Assembly: GCA_013397935.1 (NCBI GenBank) | Contig: VZRN01000631.1 | Coordinates: 1,214,058-1,278,057, forward strand | Reading direction: 5' to 3' | DNA: 64,000 nt | DNA from: Dasyornis broadbenti | Lineage: Eukaryota; Chordata; Aves; Passeriformes; Dasyornithidae | Part shown: positions 1 to 13,187 of the stretch, one piece after another | Position numbering within the stretch: position 1 is the stretch's first letter | Layout: every line of letters begins with the position of its first letter | Notes under the pieces: model-generated | Told to the model about the DNA's origin: nothing | Seen by the model: only the letters and a program-made list of their open reading frames with translations | Databases searched by the model: none | Translations under genes and position numbers: made by a program

Positions 1-993
1 GTAAATGGAAGCTTTGCAGAAAATGGAAAATGGAAAAGTGGAAGTATTTATTTCTAAAAATTACTGTCATCTTTTTCAAAGCTTTGACAGAAATGATTCC
101 TTTTCATTCCTCCAGCAAATCAAAGTTCTGTTTTCACTGCCTGGGGATCTGACTACCTTGTCACATATTCTGCACACACACTTAGTCAGCCAGCTACTAA
201 AACAGAGGCAATAGATTATGTTACTTCTGGAGGGAAGGACTGTTCTCTCAGGAATTGGAATAGGTACAATATGCATAACATTTCTAATCTAAAATACTGA
301 ATTTCCCCCAATATTTTGCATTTTGAGCTTTCAGATTTTACCATGTATTTGAAATGTCCTCATGTAAGAAATGCTAATTAGTTTAAGCAGTAATGGTGAC
401 ATTTATACAGAGTGAGGTGGTGAATTCTGAGACAAATTAATTTCAACAGCATTGACTAAACAACATTTCTATATTCTTTGCTGGTCTGATTTATTAAACA
501 AACAATTAATCTCTCAGTGACCCATATTTCACAACTATACCTGGACATCATTCAACAGGACACTACAACAGAATAGATGAATAAACTTTACTGATAGTTT
601 ACTCAAAAATCTAATTAATCACAATAATATTTGTGTTCACTAGAACAAATATTTACATTTTCACATATGCAAAACTGGCAATGTTGGCCTTTACAGAGAC
701 AACAAATATTTGCAACTCTTTTCATCAAAGTATCTTTTTTCTTGGTTGAGTACTAAAGAACCTCATCCTTTAATAGCTTACTTTCTTAGTTCATTGTTAA
801 CCTCCATAAAGTTAATTCTTCACATGGCTTTACAAGGTGCTTCCCATAAAAATGGCACTTGTCCTTTGCTTTTGAATGGGTTCTAATGGCAGAAAACTTC
901 AAGAAAAGTCAGAGATGTTTGCAGTAATGGCCAACTAAGCTGTCATCTGACCTAGAAATGGAACTTCTTGAATCACAAGCACAAGCGAGCGGC

Positions 994-1167
994 TTAATTT
1001 CCTATGACATCTGCAGTTACATCTGGACATTCCCCGTTGGTCCATCTGTATTTGGCATTCCTGCAGTGTGTATCATTTGCCCAAAGAATGCCAGATTGCT
1101 GCTGACCCTCACAAGTCCACATGCATTCATCTTCTCTTCCTTTGAAGAGAGACAGGTCCTGGCAGTT
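994..1167 (-). CDS. Candidate cysteine-rich terminal exon, unidentified
   Basis: On the minus strand a polypyrimidine-type acceptor (a T-rich run ending in AACAG at 1172-1168) is followed directly by an open frame of 57 codons and a TAA stop at 996-994. The peptide begins NCQDLSLFKG, contains five further cysteines including CMWTC and ends with WTNGECPDVTADVIGN. The cysteine spacing and tryptophans resemble a small secreted or extracellular domain, but I do not recognise the family. It lies on the same strand as the promoter at 14.3 kb and could be a distant exon of that gene. An AATAAA on the minus strand (TTTATT near 490 on the plus strand) would be a possible poly(A) signal. A chance open frame is quite possible, since 57 codons is short. 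Confidence 0.2.
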   Translation of the reverse strand, partial: NCQDLSLFKGREDECMWTCEGQQQSGILWANDTHCRNAKYRWTNGECPDVTADVIGN

Positions 1168-1958
1168 CTGTTAAAAAATTTTAAATAATCACGTCTCTTT
1201 TTCAACTCAGAACAATCCACTCCTGCCCTGAGATGGATGCTCTTTTTGGATCCCCTGTGTCTTGTTCGCTATGTCCCATCTCAGACTGACCATGAGTTTG
1301 TGAAAATGAGATTGCCACCCAGTCAACAAAAACCCCTTCCACCTCACTGATTCAAAGCCAGTTTCATGGCTTTTCCCCATATTCCAACATATGGTAGCAC
1401 AGAAAGGGATTTTCTGAAATTCAGGTTGAATGTTCTTGTATCAGCATTCCCAGGAACTTGCTAAGAATTTTCCATGTAGAATACTATATTAGCCTTCCTG
1501 CAATAGCAATTTGTTCCTCTGTGTTCCTCATGGCAGGCCTGAACAGCCTGTCATCTTCCTTCAGGATGACTTTTAACAATGCTAAAGCATCTATGAGGAA
1601 CATTTTAATCCAGACAAGCTAAATCACTGTCCTAGATATTCTTTGCTCAATGTGATTCTCTGAGGGCTGCATCTCTTGTGACTGTTGCTGTGACAGTTGC
1701 TATTTCTGCAGAGGTGAACGTGATAGCTCAGCTGGGGAAATGGGACCAACATAGATCCAGCTGCAATTCTGCATTTTAATAGTTATTTCACATGCCTGTT
1801 AAGATTTCTGTCAAAAATCTTGTGGATAAAATTGCAGGAACAAATGCTTGCCAAAACATCATTTAAAAAAAATATTTAATTGGGAATATTCATAGGGAGA
1901 AAATTCTGGATTTTAAACACAAGATTTTCACTGTCCCCACACCTTCCCACATCTGCAG

Positions 1959-2142
1959 CCGTTGCAAGCTCAGTAAGGGAGCAGGAAATCCTTGGGAGAA
2001 TATTGAAGGAATGCAGTACAGATCGAATGTCAAGTATGTGCAGTGAAGAGTCTGAAGATCCAGAGGTTTATTTTCTGAAAAAAAAAAAGGCTCATCAAAA
2101 CATTTCACATGAAGAGGAAGCCAAGGAAAATCAAAATTCATG
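1959..2142 (+). CDS. Candidate internal exon, Lys/Glu-rich, unidentified
   Basis: A plus-strand open run of 60 full codons lies between a pyrimidine-rich acceptor (CCCACATCTGCAG ending at 1958) and a good donor (ATG followed by GTGAGC at 2143). In the same frame a TGA stop comes immediately after the donor, as is common for real exons. The exon is 184 nt, with two nucleotides of a split codon at each end. The peptide includes VREQEILGRILKECSTDRMS and a charged EEEAKENQNS end. I do not recognise the protein, and no partner exon was found nearby. It may be chance or a fragment of an old retrocopy. Confidence 0.2.
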
Positions 2143-3019
2143 GTGAGCATTCCCAGAACACAGAAAATTATGGGGATTTCACCATATAATTACTTTGCTG
2201 CAAATTGCTCTCTGGTTTCTTCAAGTGCGTCACACCTTGCGAGTACCTCAGCCATGTGATTACTGAGGTGCTGATGAGCCACTTTTCTCAGCCTTGCCTC
2301 TGCTTTGGACTTAAAGAACTGATTCAGCAGAGGTGAGTCAGTTCTACTCCGTCGTGCTGGAGAGAGGACCTGACCACGTCCTCCTTTAGACAGATCGTGA
2401 TTCATAGCAAAATTCCTGTTGTGCTCAACTGATTCAGGGTGTTAGAGAATACAGCACATTCCTGCCTCATACGAGCACAGCATGTTTGTATATATGTAAC
2501 TTTCTGCTGAGTTTCTCTGTCAGAATTAAGTCACTATTAACTCTGAGGTTCAGGGAGGGGTGGTGCTCCGGGTTCTTTGCGTGGTGTGACAAGCATTGCT
2601 GCAGCGCCAGTTTTTTAGGGCATGTAAAGAATGGTGTTCGAGGCTTCCTGAGCCTCTGTTGTTCGTTGTGTGCTCCAGTTGCATCCTGCACTTCCCTTGG
2701 AAAGGAGGAGCAGCTCCACAGCTTGTCCTCTGCATAATGCAGCTATGCATTATTGAGGTGTTTGAACTCCAGACGTTTGCTTTGTGAATAGGTTCCTTTA
2801 TTACTGTGTCCAGAGAGTTTAAAAGGGCTTCATTATGGACAAACAGACCTTCCTCTCCCACTGAAATGTTCTGAGAAACGCCTATATTAAAGAACTGCTT
2901 TCTTAATGTAAGAACTGCCATTTTTTCAGTAACAGCACCCTTAAACCTGGAGTATTCCTGGCAAAGCTCCCTGTTGCTCTGGAAGCTGACCAAGTTAGAG
3001 CTGTCCCAGCTCAACAGCC

Positions 3020-4135
3020 TGTGATGGGTTGGCCCTGGCTGGAGATGCCAGGTGCCCACCTCAACTGGACAGGGGAGAGAAAATATAACAAAAGGCTTGT
3101 GGGTCAAGATAAGGACAGGGAGGTCACACAGAAAGTTTTGTCACGGGCAAAACAGACCCAGCTTGGGGGAAATTGTTGAATTTATTACTGATCAAATCAG
3201 GATAGGATAATAAGAAATAAAACCAAATCTTAGAACACATTTTCCCCACCCCTCCCTCCCTCCTGAGCTCAACTTTACTCCTGATTCTCTGCCTCCTTGC
3301 CCGAGTGGTGCAGGGGTACAGGGCATGGGGACTGCCTTCCCTGTTCATCACATGTTGACTCTGCTGCTCCTTTCTCCTCAAGGGGAGAACCCTCACACTC
3401 CTCCCCTGCTCCAGGGTGAGGTCCCTCCCATGAGAGACAGCTCTCCATTAAATTCTCCGACTGGGTCCTTCCCACGGGCTGCAGTTCTTCATGAACTACT
3501 CCTGCATGAGTCCATTCTATGGGGTGTAGTCCTTCAGGAATAGGCTGCTCCAGCATGGGTCCATTCCATGGGGTAAAATCCTTCAGGAACAGGCTGCTCC
3601 AGTGTGAGTCCCTCACGGGATCACAAGTCCTGCTCCAGTGTGGGCTCCTCTCTCCATGAGTCTCCAGGTCCTGCCAGAAGCTGCTCCAGTGCAAGCTTCC
3701 CATGAGGTCACAGCTCCTTTGAGAATCCCCCTGCTCCAGCATGGGTCTCCTCCATGGGCTGCAGGTGAAGCTCTCCGTGGGCTGCAGGGGCACATCCTGC
3801 TTCACCACGGGCTGTGGGGGAATCTGTTCCAGCACCTGGAGCACCTCCTCCTACTCCTTCATTGGCCTCGGTGTCTGCAGAGCTGTTCCTCCTACATTTT
3901 CTCGCTCCTCTCTCAGGCTACAGTTGCTCTTGTGCAGGGTTTTTTTCCTGGTCTTAAATCTGTTATCCCAGAGGTGGTGCCACCGTCACTCACAGGCTTG
4001 GCCTTGGCCAGTGACAGGTCCATCTTGGAGCCAGCTGGCACTGGCTCCACTGAACCCAGAAGAAGTTTCTGGCAGCTTCTCACAGAATTTCTCCCTTATA
4101 TCCCCCCCAAAACCTTGCCACGCAAACCCAGTACA
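3020..4135 (-). mobile_element. Solo LTR of an avian endogenous retrovirus (copy 1)
   Basis: This 1116-bp element has inverted ends, TGTGATGGGTT at the left and AACCCAGTACA at the right, flanked by an imperfect 5-bp target-site duplication (CAGCC at 3015-3019, CAGTC at 4136-4140). A 5-bp duplication fits class III (ERVL-like) integration; the exact family is not assigned. Orientation is taken as minus because AATAAA is present on that strand (plus-strand TTTATT at 3181-3186), near the 3' end as expected for an LTR poly(A) signal. The interior has degenerate tandem units of about 50-60 bp built on 'ctgctccag..tgggtcc'. No retroviral gene is attached, so this is a recombined solo LTR. Open frames up to 189-194 codons inside it follow from the internal repeats and are not genes. 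Confidence 0.88.
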
Positions 4136-7100
4136 CAGTCACTTTTCTCTGAGTGCTCTGGCGAGCTCTCTGTCTCCTGTGGGCCAGCTCAGGAGACAAA
4201 GCTCCACGAAACTCCAATGTAGCTCGTCCTGCAAGACACCTTGTCCCGAGCAAAGCAGTAAAATCATCACTATGACGCATGATCTCCAAAATGACCGTGA
4301 CTTTGTTCCCTTCTCCCGCTCGCTCCTGTCCATAAAACCATTCATCTGAGCAACTGCTTACAAGCACAGGCACAGCGTTCACAAATCCCACCTCGCAGTG
4401 GGATCTCATCACTTCTGATGATACCCTTTTTTATAGTCTACCACTTTCATTCACTCGCACGTCTTCAGCTGTGAGGCAGCAATTTAACCCCCCATCTGGC
4501 GCTATTAATTTGCACTGATAACTTCACGTCTCTTCTGAAACAGGCTTCTATTTCTAACACACTTGAAAAGAGGCCTTTTTCAGGCTTTCTAGCAAAAGGA
4601 AAAAAGTCTGGGCTCTGCCTTGTGGTATCACAAACACTGGTTTGCTTTTATTTTCCATGTGAGTGCTGCAGAGCAAATGCACTTCTCCAACACGGCAGTG
4701 AGTGGACAGCAGTCGTTATCCTTTTGCTCAGCCATTTGTCTCTGAGACACCAACGACAGGGAACACTGTTCACAAATCCTGCCATCCTGCTGTCTGTGTG
4801 TGCCTACAGGACCGAGATTAGGAGTCAGGATGCACCTCCGCACCCCCTCTGCACTGGGAAATCCAAAGATGGAACAGGAGATTATGGGTGCTAAGGAGGT
4901 GCAGACTGGGCACCAGGAGTGAGAATGTTTTATAACCTAACACTTCAGGACACCTTTAAAATGACTCTATCAAAAACTTGAGGATTGACGTTTGTTTTTT
5001 TAAATCTAGATAATTGTCAATGGTGTGCTGGTAGGGAAAGAACAGCAAGAAACATCATTAATCAAAAAGTCCATCCTGTCCTTTCTCTTATTTTTCTTAT
5101 TTATATTCTGGCTTTTGTCTTTTTTGGTGGGGTTTTTTTTTTTTTTTGTGTGTTTGGGTTTGTGCTTTGTTGGGGATTTTTTTCATTCCCCTAGTTACTT
5201 CATTCTCTTTTTCCCCCCTCTTATTCCCTTCTTCAGTATTATTTGTAGAGTGGATCATTTTTTGGTTAAGATACAAGTAACTCTTCTAAGCCCAGGATCT
5301 GGCCTACCATGTTTGACAATACTGGAAATCCTGGTTAAATTATGAAAGGTCTCTGACTTCCCTACTGCAGGAATTTGATTGTTTTGAGAAATAGATTCTG
5401 GCTGCAAGTACGAACAGAAGAATACTTTTTCTGGAGCACAGCTGAGTGTATAACACATTTCTTGGAAATGCCACCACAAAATCAGAACAGAACACAAAAA
5501 GAAGGTAAAGAAATTTAAATCTGTGAACAGCTCTGGAGTCTCACATTCTGTGCTTGAACATCTCATTTCCAGTGTCATGGAGTCCTGGCCTTTGGATAAG
5601 TGTCTTATCCCTTCACCTGTCAGGCTGGGGAATCTTTTAAATGTTTTGTGAGTAAACTTCTATATGCAAGTAAAGGCTTTCTGCAGGCAAGAAAAGGACA
5701 TAAATATGGGGATCCTTATTGGGAGAGAATGGAGCTCTTAAGAATACAAACTCTAAAGAGGAAAGCAAGTATTACTCCATAAAGGAATAGAAGTAAACAT
5801 GGGGAAATCACAGTAAGGCAGCAGCAGAGCTGCTCATCAATTTAAAAAGCAGTTTAATAATTTTGTAGATAAATGCTTGCATCCACAGTAAAGAATTTTT
5901 TGGATTTCACTGTTCCATTAAAACCTGTATATTGTCACATTCTTCACTGTGGGCAATTTTTGAAAGCAAAACTAGATACTTGTACTGCTGGAGAAGCAGT
6001 TTATATGGAGAAGCCCTTCAGCCTGTGGGATGTCCTGTTTTATAGGGGGTTCACTTCACTGATGAGTACCTTCTTCTGGCCTCTTACTCAACGAACCGGT
6101 CAAAGGAGAGGGTAGCACTGGGATCCTTGCAGCTGAGAGTTAGCTCTTCATCTCCACCTGCGCTGTGCACCTGTCTTCCTATTCTTTCCCTCCAATCCCT
6201 TTGTGATCTAGGTGGCCCATTGCCTGTAGTGCCTTTTCTGTCCATACCAGCACACCAAGCCCCCTGTCCTGAACAGGGCTGAAAGGGGTCTTTATCTGCA
6301 TCTCCCTCTCTGGAGAGGGTGATTTCCCTCAGGGTACCTTGGGAACATGATGACAGCAGAGACCTGAGGCTGAAGAAGTTAAGGTAGGACTAGGAGGAGA
6401 CCCCAGACTCCAAGAAACAAAAAGGCAGCACAGTTATTGAAGCCTCCAGAGGATGAGAGATGCTGCTCGGCTCTTCTGTCACATGCTACCCTCTATGAGC
6501 CTGCTTAATACTGTAACCTCAAGTGCCCTGGGCACTAATCTGGAAATTGGGCACCTTTTGTGTGACGCCGGCAGCTCTCTTGCATTCTTATTTGTCAGCC
6601 TGTTAGAAGTGCACACCTGTTCTTGTTTACCAGGCTGAGAAAATCATCCTCAGAGCCTGCAAGTTGCTTCAGGAGCAGCCTATTTTGTACTATTTAGAAC
6701 AGTTAATTAAGAAAAAGGGAATGAGACAACACAATGATTTAAAAGTGCCTTGCTAATGTTGAAAATCTAAAGCCTGCAGATGGCCCTACTGTTGCATTAC
6801 AAAGGCAGTCTAGAGCATTTTCAATTATACTTAGTGCATTCCTGGCGCCTCGAGGGGTTTTTCCACTGTCTCTTGACATGCTCATCTCTAAAATGAACTA
6901 AACTGACAGCAAAGAATCACCCAGGCCTTTTCCCCCCCTCCTCTCTTTTCTTCCGTTAAATAAGAAAACCTCTTAGGAAAAGCAGACTTGAAGAGACTCA
7001 CTGCCTTATCAAGTCCAGTCTCTTGTGACCCCCACCAGCCACGTCGTATAATCCCCTTCGTGCACTCATCCAGTGCCATCTGAAACCCCTTTGCTGCTCT

Positions 7101-10100
7101 TTGCCTTTCTGCCTCTTGCTGCTGCTGTTGGCATAATAAAAGACCTACATTTTCAGGAATTGCAAATTCCGTATCCCAAGAACACGTTTTTAATGGCAGA
7201 AAAGCTGCAGGAAATCCTTAGGCTCTGCAACCAATACCTGTCTCCATACAGCTGAGCAAAAAAACCAAACGCTTCTCTGGGGAGAGCTGGCTGTTGGAAG
7301 TCGGCAGTGAGTTCCAGTTTAATTGGGTTCACATACCTTGGTTTGTTTCTTGAAGGCTTTTCACATCCTTGAGTGTCACTTAGGTGGATGCTCTCCGGAA
7401 AAGCAAATGTTTGGCTGAAATATTCAAATATTCACAGAACATACCCGAGTTGTATATTCAGCCATCATGCTACTGGTTTGGAATCGGTGCTGCTGAAGGG
7501 AGGGGGCTCAGTCCCACCCTCTCCTGCAGTTCCATGCAGCTCTGGAGGAATACAGAGCTCTGGCCAAGTCCTAGGCTTGCGTAATGCATGAGCAAATGCG
7601 TGAATGTTTCATCCACCTTCTGCTATGAGATCGTTTTCTTCTCTTGCTATCATGAATGTGATAGTAATAATCTGGATTTATATGGCACCTTCTAGCCAAG
7701 CCTTTTACTAACCTGAAGGGAACAATCAGGGGTAACACCCTGTCAAATTCTAAGTAAATGATAACCACCTTTGTTGGGAGAACATTGCATTTTAGGCTTA
7801 TCAATTTTAGGTCACCAACCCCAGGCAGTGGAAACTGTTATGTCCTAAAATTCACAAAAATACCTTTTCAAAGATAGGGGGTACTGGTCTTACATCTGAA
7901 TCAGAGGAATGCAAACTGGAAGTTGTTTTAATCTCAGGTTTTTCTCTTACGGATGGAGGCACTTGGCAAAGGTTACATTTATTTAATGTGTGTTACTTGC
8001 ACCTGAATCCAGATATTCTGTGTGCAGCTCTGCTGTTTTAATCCCTAAACCCCAATATCTGAAATTCAGATGTTACCTAACATCTCTCGTCCAATAAATT
8101 GACAGAGCCTTCCTACTATGTTCTACAGGAGCAAATTATCCCTATGAGATGTCTGTGCCTAATAAACAGGGAACAGAAATTTCTCTCCTACCAATGTCAG
8201 TCGCTGGCGGGGTCAGCGCAGCTGGGCACAGGCAGCCCTGAGCTCGCAGAGGTTCGTGCCCACGTGTGTGCACGGGGTGCAGAGGCTCCAGGCGGCAGCA
8301 GCGCTGGGCTGGATCAAACAGCGATTCCCTGATGCCTGCAGAAATGCAAGCCTGGCTAGATCCCTTGGAGGTGAATGGTGAAGTGCCTAAGGATGTGAAT
8401 GGGACCAGACTGAACAAAAAAAATACTAGAGCAAGGGGGAGAAAGGAAACTTTAATTTGCATCCAAAGCATAGTGAAGCTAATTTTAGTACCTTTTATTT
8501 TAAAAAAATGCTTAAATATGCATGGGAGACTTCTGTTCCTGTTTAAAAAAAGAATCAGTGAATGGTAACTATTTTGACAGATGAGCTCTTCTGAAGAAGT
8601 ATACTTTTGTTTCGTGAAATTTTTTAGAGTAGCTGGAGGAAATATATTTACCTCTGTAAGGCAGATCAAGGAACTGGCATCTGCACAGTTCCACTGGGAA
8701 CTATAATTTCCAGGAGAGGGAATAGGAAGCAAAGGAGAGGTTGGCACATCTTCCAAATAACTGTTTTATACAAAAGGAAAAATAAAATTACTACTTCTTC
8801 TGTGATGGTATTGCAATTCAGAAACAGAATTCCTCTCCTTTGGGTGGAGAGTAAGTGTAACAAATAAATACATCATGACAAACACCAAGCTGTGAAATGA
8901 TCAGAGCTTTAGTTTTTCATCCCTAAACTTCCAGTCTCTTTGACAGACTAGTGACTTTGAAAGCTTTTGGAGATTTTCTGCCTCGGATTTTTAGTAAAGG
9001 AATGCTACTGAGAAAATGTGGGAGATGGAAGAAATCAATGCAAAATTACAAACGTGCCCTACCATGCACTCTGCAGTGCCTTGTATGTGCAGTTCCCTGA
9101 TAATTGGTAGGTTTTCAGTAGGAAATAGTAAATCTTGCATTGATTTCACAAATCACCTACATGAGACATCCTTTTTTAATGTCTAGGATATAAATTTTAG
9201 TTGTTAGCACTGACACAGGCTATGGTAACTTTCATTTTGCTCATGGATTCTACCAGCAAACACTGGCACAATAACTTTGTCATACCAAAAGCACAAGGTA
9301 AACTATAATTATAGTGAAAACATAGAAGAACAGTTCCCCTCTTTCGGTTTTAGGCACTTGTACAGTAAGACCTGGCTTTGCCTTTGTTCTTTTGTACTTC
9401 CACTCTACCAATGCTATGTCTCGGATATTAACGATATTGCCTTTAAAAACTCGGTGGAAGAAGCATAATTTTCCTATTCCTTTACTGTAATGCAGGAAAC
9501 CTTCACACTACTTCCCAGCCTGAAAGAAAAATGAATGGCTACTGCTAGGAATTTCTGACTTTTTCTGCACACAACTGTGCCTTTAGAAAAAACTTGGCTG
9601 CATCCTGGGTTTTACACCATGTACAAGTTCTGCTGGTGTTATGTACCAGCAGAGTGCAGCAGAACCCAACCTGAAATAGCGGCATAACGTGCAGGATTCC
9701 TCCTCTGCTGCTTCATCACTGCTCACTGTCACCATTTCTGAGGTAGACCGGCTGTGCGAACCTTGGCCGTGAGGGTCTGCAACAATGAGACCGGGCTGGT
9801 AAAAACTAGGGCTGAGGTTTGGGAGGGGAGTATTTTAAGTGAGTTCTCTTTTCAGAAGAGCTGCTCCTTCAGCAGATAGACCCCTTTCTGGGGTAAAACA
9901 TGAACGAGGAGTCCCAGCTGGAAAGATTATCATCCTGTAGAGTAGCACAGGACTCAGCCAGTTCACATCAATTCACAGTGGGGCCCAATAATAAGTTAAA
10001 TCCCATTCAAAAAGTGAAATAGAGCATTGTTAGCACTAAAGAAAAAAATTAAAAATCTACTAAACAGCTAGCCAGAGCACAGATTCATCAGCACTGACAT

Positions 10101-12859
10101 TCAGCTCTCAAAGGCCAGGCATAGCCATGATTAATTACTTAATGTTTCCCTCTTCTCCTCCCTGTGCCTGTAGTAGAATTCAGCTTTCTCCAATGGGTAA
10201 GATTAGATACCATGTCTCTCACTATTTAAAAAAAAAAAGAAAATAGGATAAGAAAAAAAAAGGAAAAGGTTATAATGCAATGATTGCATTCTCTTTAGAA
10301 TTACAGCATGCCAGTATATTACAGAGGGGATAGGTACACAGCAATTGTTTCCCTTTGAAAGACCTAAACTGCTAAATATTCTTTTACCAGTCCCAAAAAA
10401 TGATGTACAGGGAAGTATTTTCCTTGATTTCAACTGACTTTGGATTAGATTCGCTGGAATAATCAAAATCAGAAGGTGACACTTATCACCCTTCATCAGG
10501 GTCCTAATGCCCCTAATGTGTTTCTTTCATCCTGGTTGATCTTTAGCAGGAATTAAAAGAGGATTGTAGGTGAGCGTGAAGTGATGAGGAAATAAATAGC
10601 AAATTAAGAAGAAAGATGGAAAAGCAAAACTAAATTTCCTTCTAAAATGACAGGGCAAGTGGTTCAAACACTTCCTCTAGGCCATTCAGATCCACTTTTA
10701 GGTCTTGCAGTGTCAGCCTTGGGACCATCACAAAGCAGGAAAGGACAATTGTGAGTCTGTGCAGTTGACTTGTCTTTTTGCTTGGTGGAAAGTCCTAGAA
10801 AATTTAGTGAGATGTGGGACAGCATATTGAAAATCGTGATCAGATAAGAGGCAGATTTTGCTGGTGGGAGTTTGTGTGTGTCTAAGCATTTGTGGAGGGA
10901 GTAACAAAGGCGTGACAGACAAGATCTAGGAATATAACTTGCACGTTTTGGAGAAAGTGCTCATTGCAATATGATGCAGCAAGCTAAATCTGCAAGGTCA
11001 GTAGGCAAGAAGGCCAGAGTTTATTGAAAACCAGGAAAAAAGACACCATTGGAGGCTCAAAAATAATAAGCTAAAAAAAGAAACTATTCTTTGACAACTT
11101 ACAGCCTTGACAAACTGTATCCAGCACTCCCAGGAGTAAATACATGAGCCCTACGCCCGCTCCAAAGTTCAGCTTCCTAGAAGTAATCATGATCTGCCTG
11201 AGAAGTGCATCCTGCAGCAGCTCTCCAGCAACACATTATTCTTCTCTGCCTTAGACTCTAAAGCTCTAAAATGCTTGAACAAGTCTGGTGTTACAGATTG
11301 CCTGGCACTGGCCCAGCCCAAAGGTGACTACATTGGTAGCAGGGCATGAGACTCCACAGACAGAAAAATGCACTCTGCCCAATGAGTGCTGCAAAGTCAG
11401 CCTGCATCTGTTGTGGTTTTGCCCAGCTTAGAACCCCAGAAATCTCTGAAATCAGTGTGTGTGTGTGCGTGTGTATAAATATGTACAGATGAAAGTACCC
11501 TCCTTATGTTATAAAACGTTATGACAGAGATTTGGGGGACAAATGCAAGGAAAAGAGTAACTGTGTGACAACAAGCCACGGTAAAGGTAAAACAGTTTCT
11601 GCTCTTCGTTCCTGAGAGGAGAAATCATTAGCAAAGTGAGCCCTACACCGTGCCGTATACTTTCTGTTTTTCCCTGAGGATTGCTGCAAATGCAGCAGCT
11701 GTAGCCTTGTGACACATAGACATAAAAATTGCTGAAGTTGTTTGCACTGACAGGAAAAGTGTTTTGTTTCGTTACCTCGCTCAGTTAAAACAGTGTAAGC
11801 ACTAGGTAGAGACTGTGCTTCATTTCCGTTACCACTTTAATCTTGCTATTTGTTGCCATATCTAAAGCATAGGGAGAAAAATGAAAAGCTTTCTCTTGAC
11901 CTGAAAAGCAGCTCCCACCTCCAGTGCAATAAATCTGCAAAGTGGAGCTGTATCTCATTAGATGTATTTTGAGGGTTCATACTGACTGGATTCTGCTGTT
12001 CTTTCTTTCACTGCCCCCATGAGTTCAATGGACACACAGCCTGGTCCCAAGTGCTCTTGGAAATGCCACTCTCATTTTCTAGTTAGCTGTGGAAAGAAAG
12101 TTAAGCTGCATTTATTTGGGGTTTGCTATCTAGCTGCATTTGGTTTTGTAACGTGCTGAGTTTCTGCAACTCCACTTCAGAGGGAGCCTCAGGCTTTTGC
12201 CAAACAGGCCTGCCTGCATCTTTGGTTTGGTCACCTCTGCTACCTTTTTGGCACCCATCCTAGGAATCAAACTCTTCAATGGTCACCTCCTGGCTGACCC
12301 TTTCTGTGCTACGCAGCAGCAATGGAAAACCACTGCTGCTTTTTCCTAGACTGGCTTCTTTAAAGGGACATGCAGGGGGCCGGGGGCCTAGGACAGAGTC
12401 ACTTCCCCAGCCATACCCATCGGAGCACGCATCTCCCAGATGGCTCCATCCCTTCCCTTGCCCCATGCCACCCTCGTTCTGATCAATGGGGGAGTTGCTC
12501 CATGCTTAGGACAAGGTGAGGGGGTGTGGGACAGGCATGTCCTTGCAGATGCTGCGGCCAGGGCTGGAAGCAGACAGATCTGGGTTGTGGGGCTGCTCTG
12601 CCACCCCCGGACAGCGCCACAGACCAACCCCCCTTTCCCCCCACCCCGTTTTCAGCTGGGAACGAAATCAGCGGCAATTATTCAAGCCAAGCACGTAAAT
12701 CTGGCAGATCCCGCGGCTCCGGTCTGACGCAGCTACGCAGCGCAGTGTCTGGACACGCAGCCCAATCCCCCTTTCTCCCCTTGTTTATTCGCCCCGCAGA
12801 GAAAAAAAGCAGCAAAGTTACCAACTTCGAGCCGCACCAAAGGGTTTGGGGGGGTTGCG
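4136..12859. other. Gene-free interval between the LTR and the CpG island
   Basis: I see no coding exon, RNA gene or intact mobile element. There are T/G-rich and pyrimidine-rich tracts at about 5100-5230, an A-rich tract at about 10228-10265 and a short TG repeat near 11455. Open frames here are short and lack splice context. The sequence would be intron 1 of the minus-strand gene that begins at about 14.3 kb, if that gene extends off the left end. Confidence 0.55.
11453..11475. repeat. Short (TG)n microsatellite
   Basis: A run of alternating TG, interrupted once by a C, followed by TATAAATATGTA. It is too short to have a proposed function, but it is likely to vary in length between individuals. 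Confidence 0.8.
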
Positions 12860-12944
12860 GTGCCAGGAAGCAGAAAGGACGGGCGGAGGGAGCACCGCCG
12901 GCGTCGGGGGAGCCGGGGCCAGGAGCCGTGACGGGGCAGCCCGC

Positions 12945-12953
12945 GTTACATAA
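12945..12953. promoter_or_regulatory. D-box-like bZIP site 1
   Basis: GTTACATAA fits the RTTAYRTAAY consensus bound by PAR-bZIP factors (DBP, TEF, HLF), NFIL3 and C/EBP. It is set in pure CpG-island sequence, where AT-rich octamers are unusual. Binding is inferred from the motif only. Confidence 0.35.
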
Positions 12954-13187
12954 GGCGGCGGCTCCGCACCGCTCCGCAGCGCGGAGATCGGGGAGGGGGG
13001 GCCGGCACAGGGCTCAGCCCCTCCGTGTCACGGCACAGCGGCGCTGGAGCCAGCGGCAAGTGGTGCCCGAGGCGCCCGGGGGCAGCGGCGCCGGGGAAAC
13101 GGAGCGGGGCTGCGGGGAAGCCCCCGGGGGGCTGCCGGTGATCTCTGCGGGCAGTGCCCGGCCCCGGGGGGACCCCGCCGGCTGGGC

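Larger units (their letters stand above)
1..3019. other. AT-rich non-coding sequence, left flank
   Basis: No convincing gene can be read here. The DNA is AT-rich and lacks CpG clusters. Two short exon-like signals are described separately: a cysteine-rich minus-strand run at 994-1167 and a plus-strand run bounded by splice signals at 1959-2142. If the CpG-island gene that starts near 14.3 kb runs leftwards, all of this would be inside its first intron or further into that gene; that is inference. Confidence 0.5.

Noticed and set aside
3275..3844. 189-codon minus-strand and ~200-codon plus-strand frames
   Set aside because: They lie wholly inside the solo LTR and arise from its internal repeats; LTRs do not encode these proteins.
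6960..7090. Possible CR1-like fragment (TTATCAAGTCCAGTC)
   Set aside because: Similarity to CR1 is limited to one short phrase; I could not extend it on either side.
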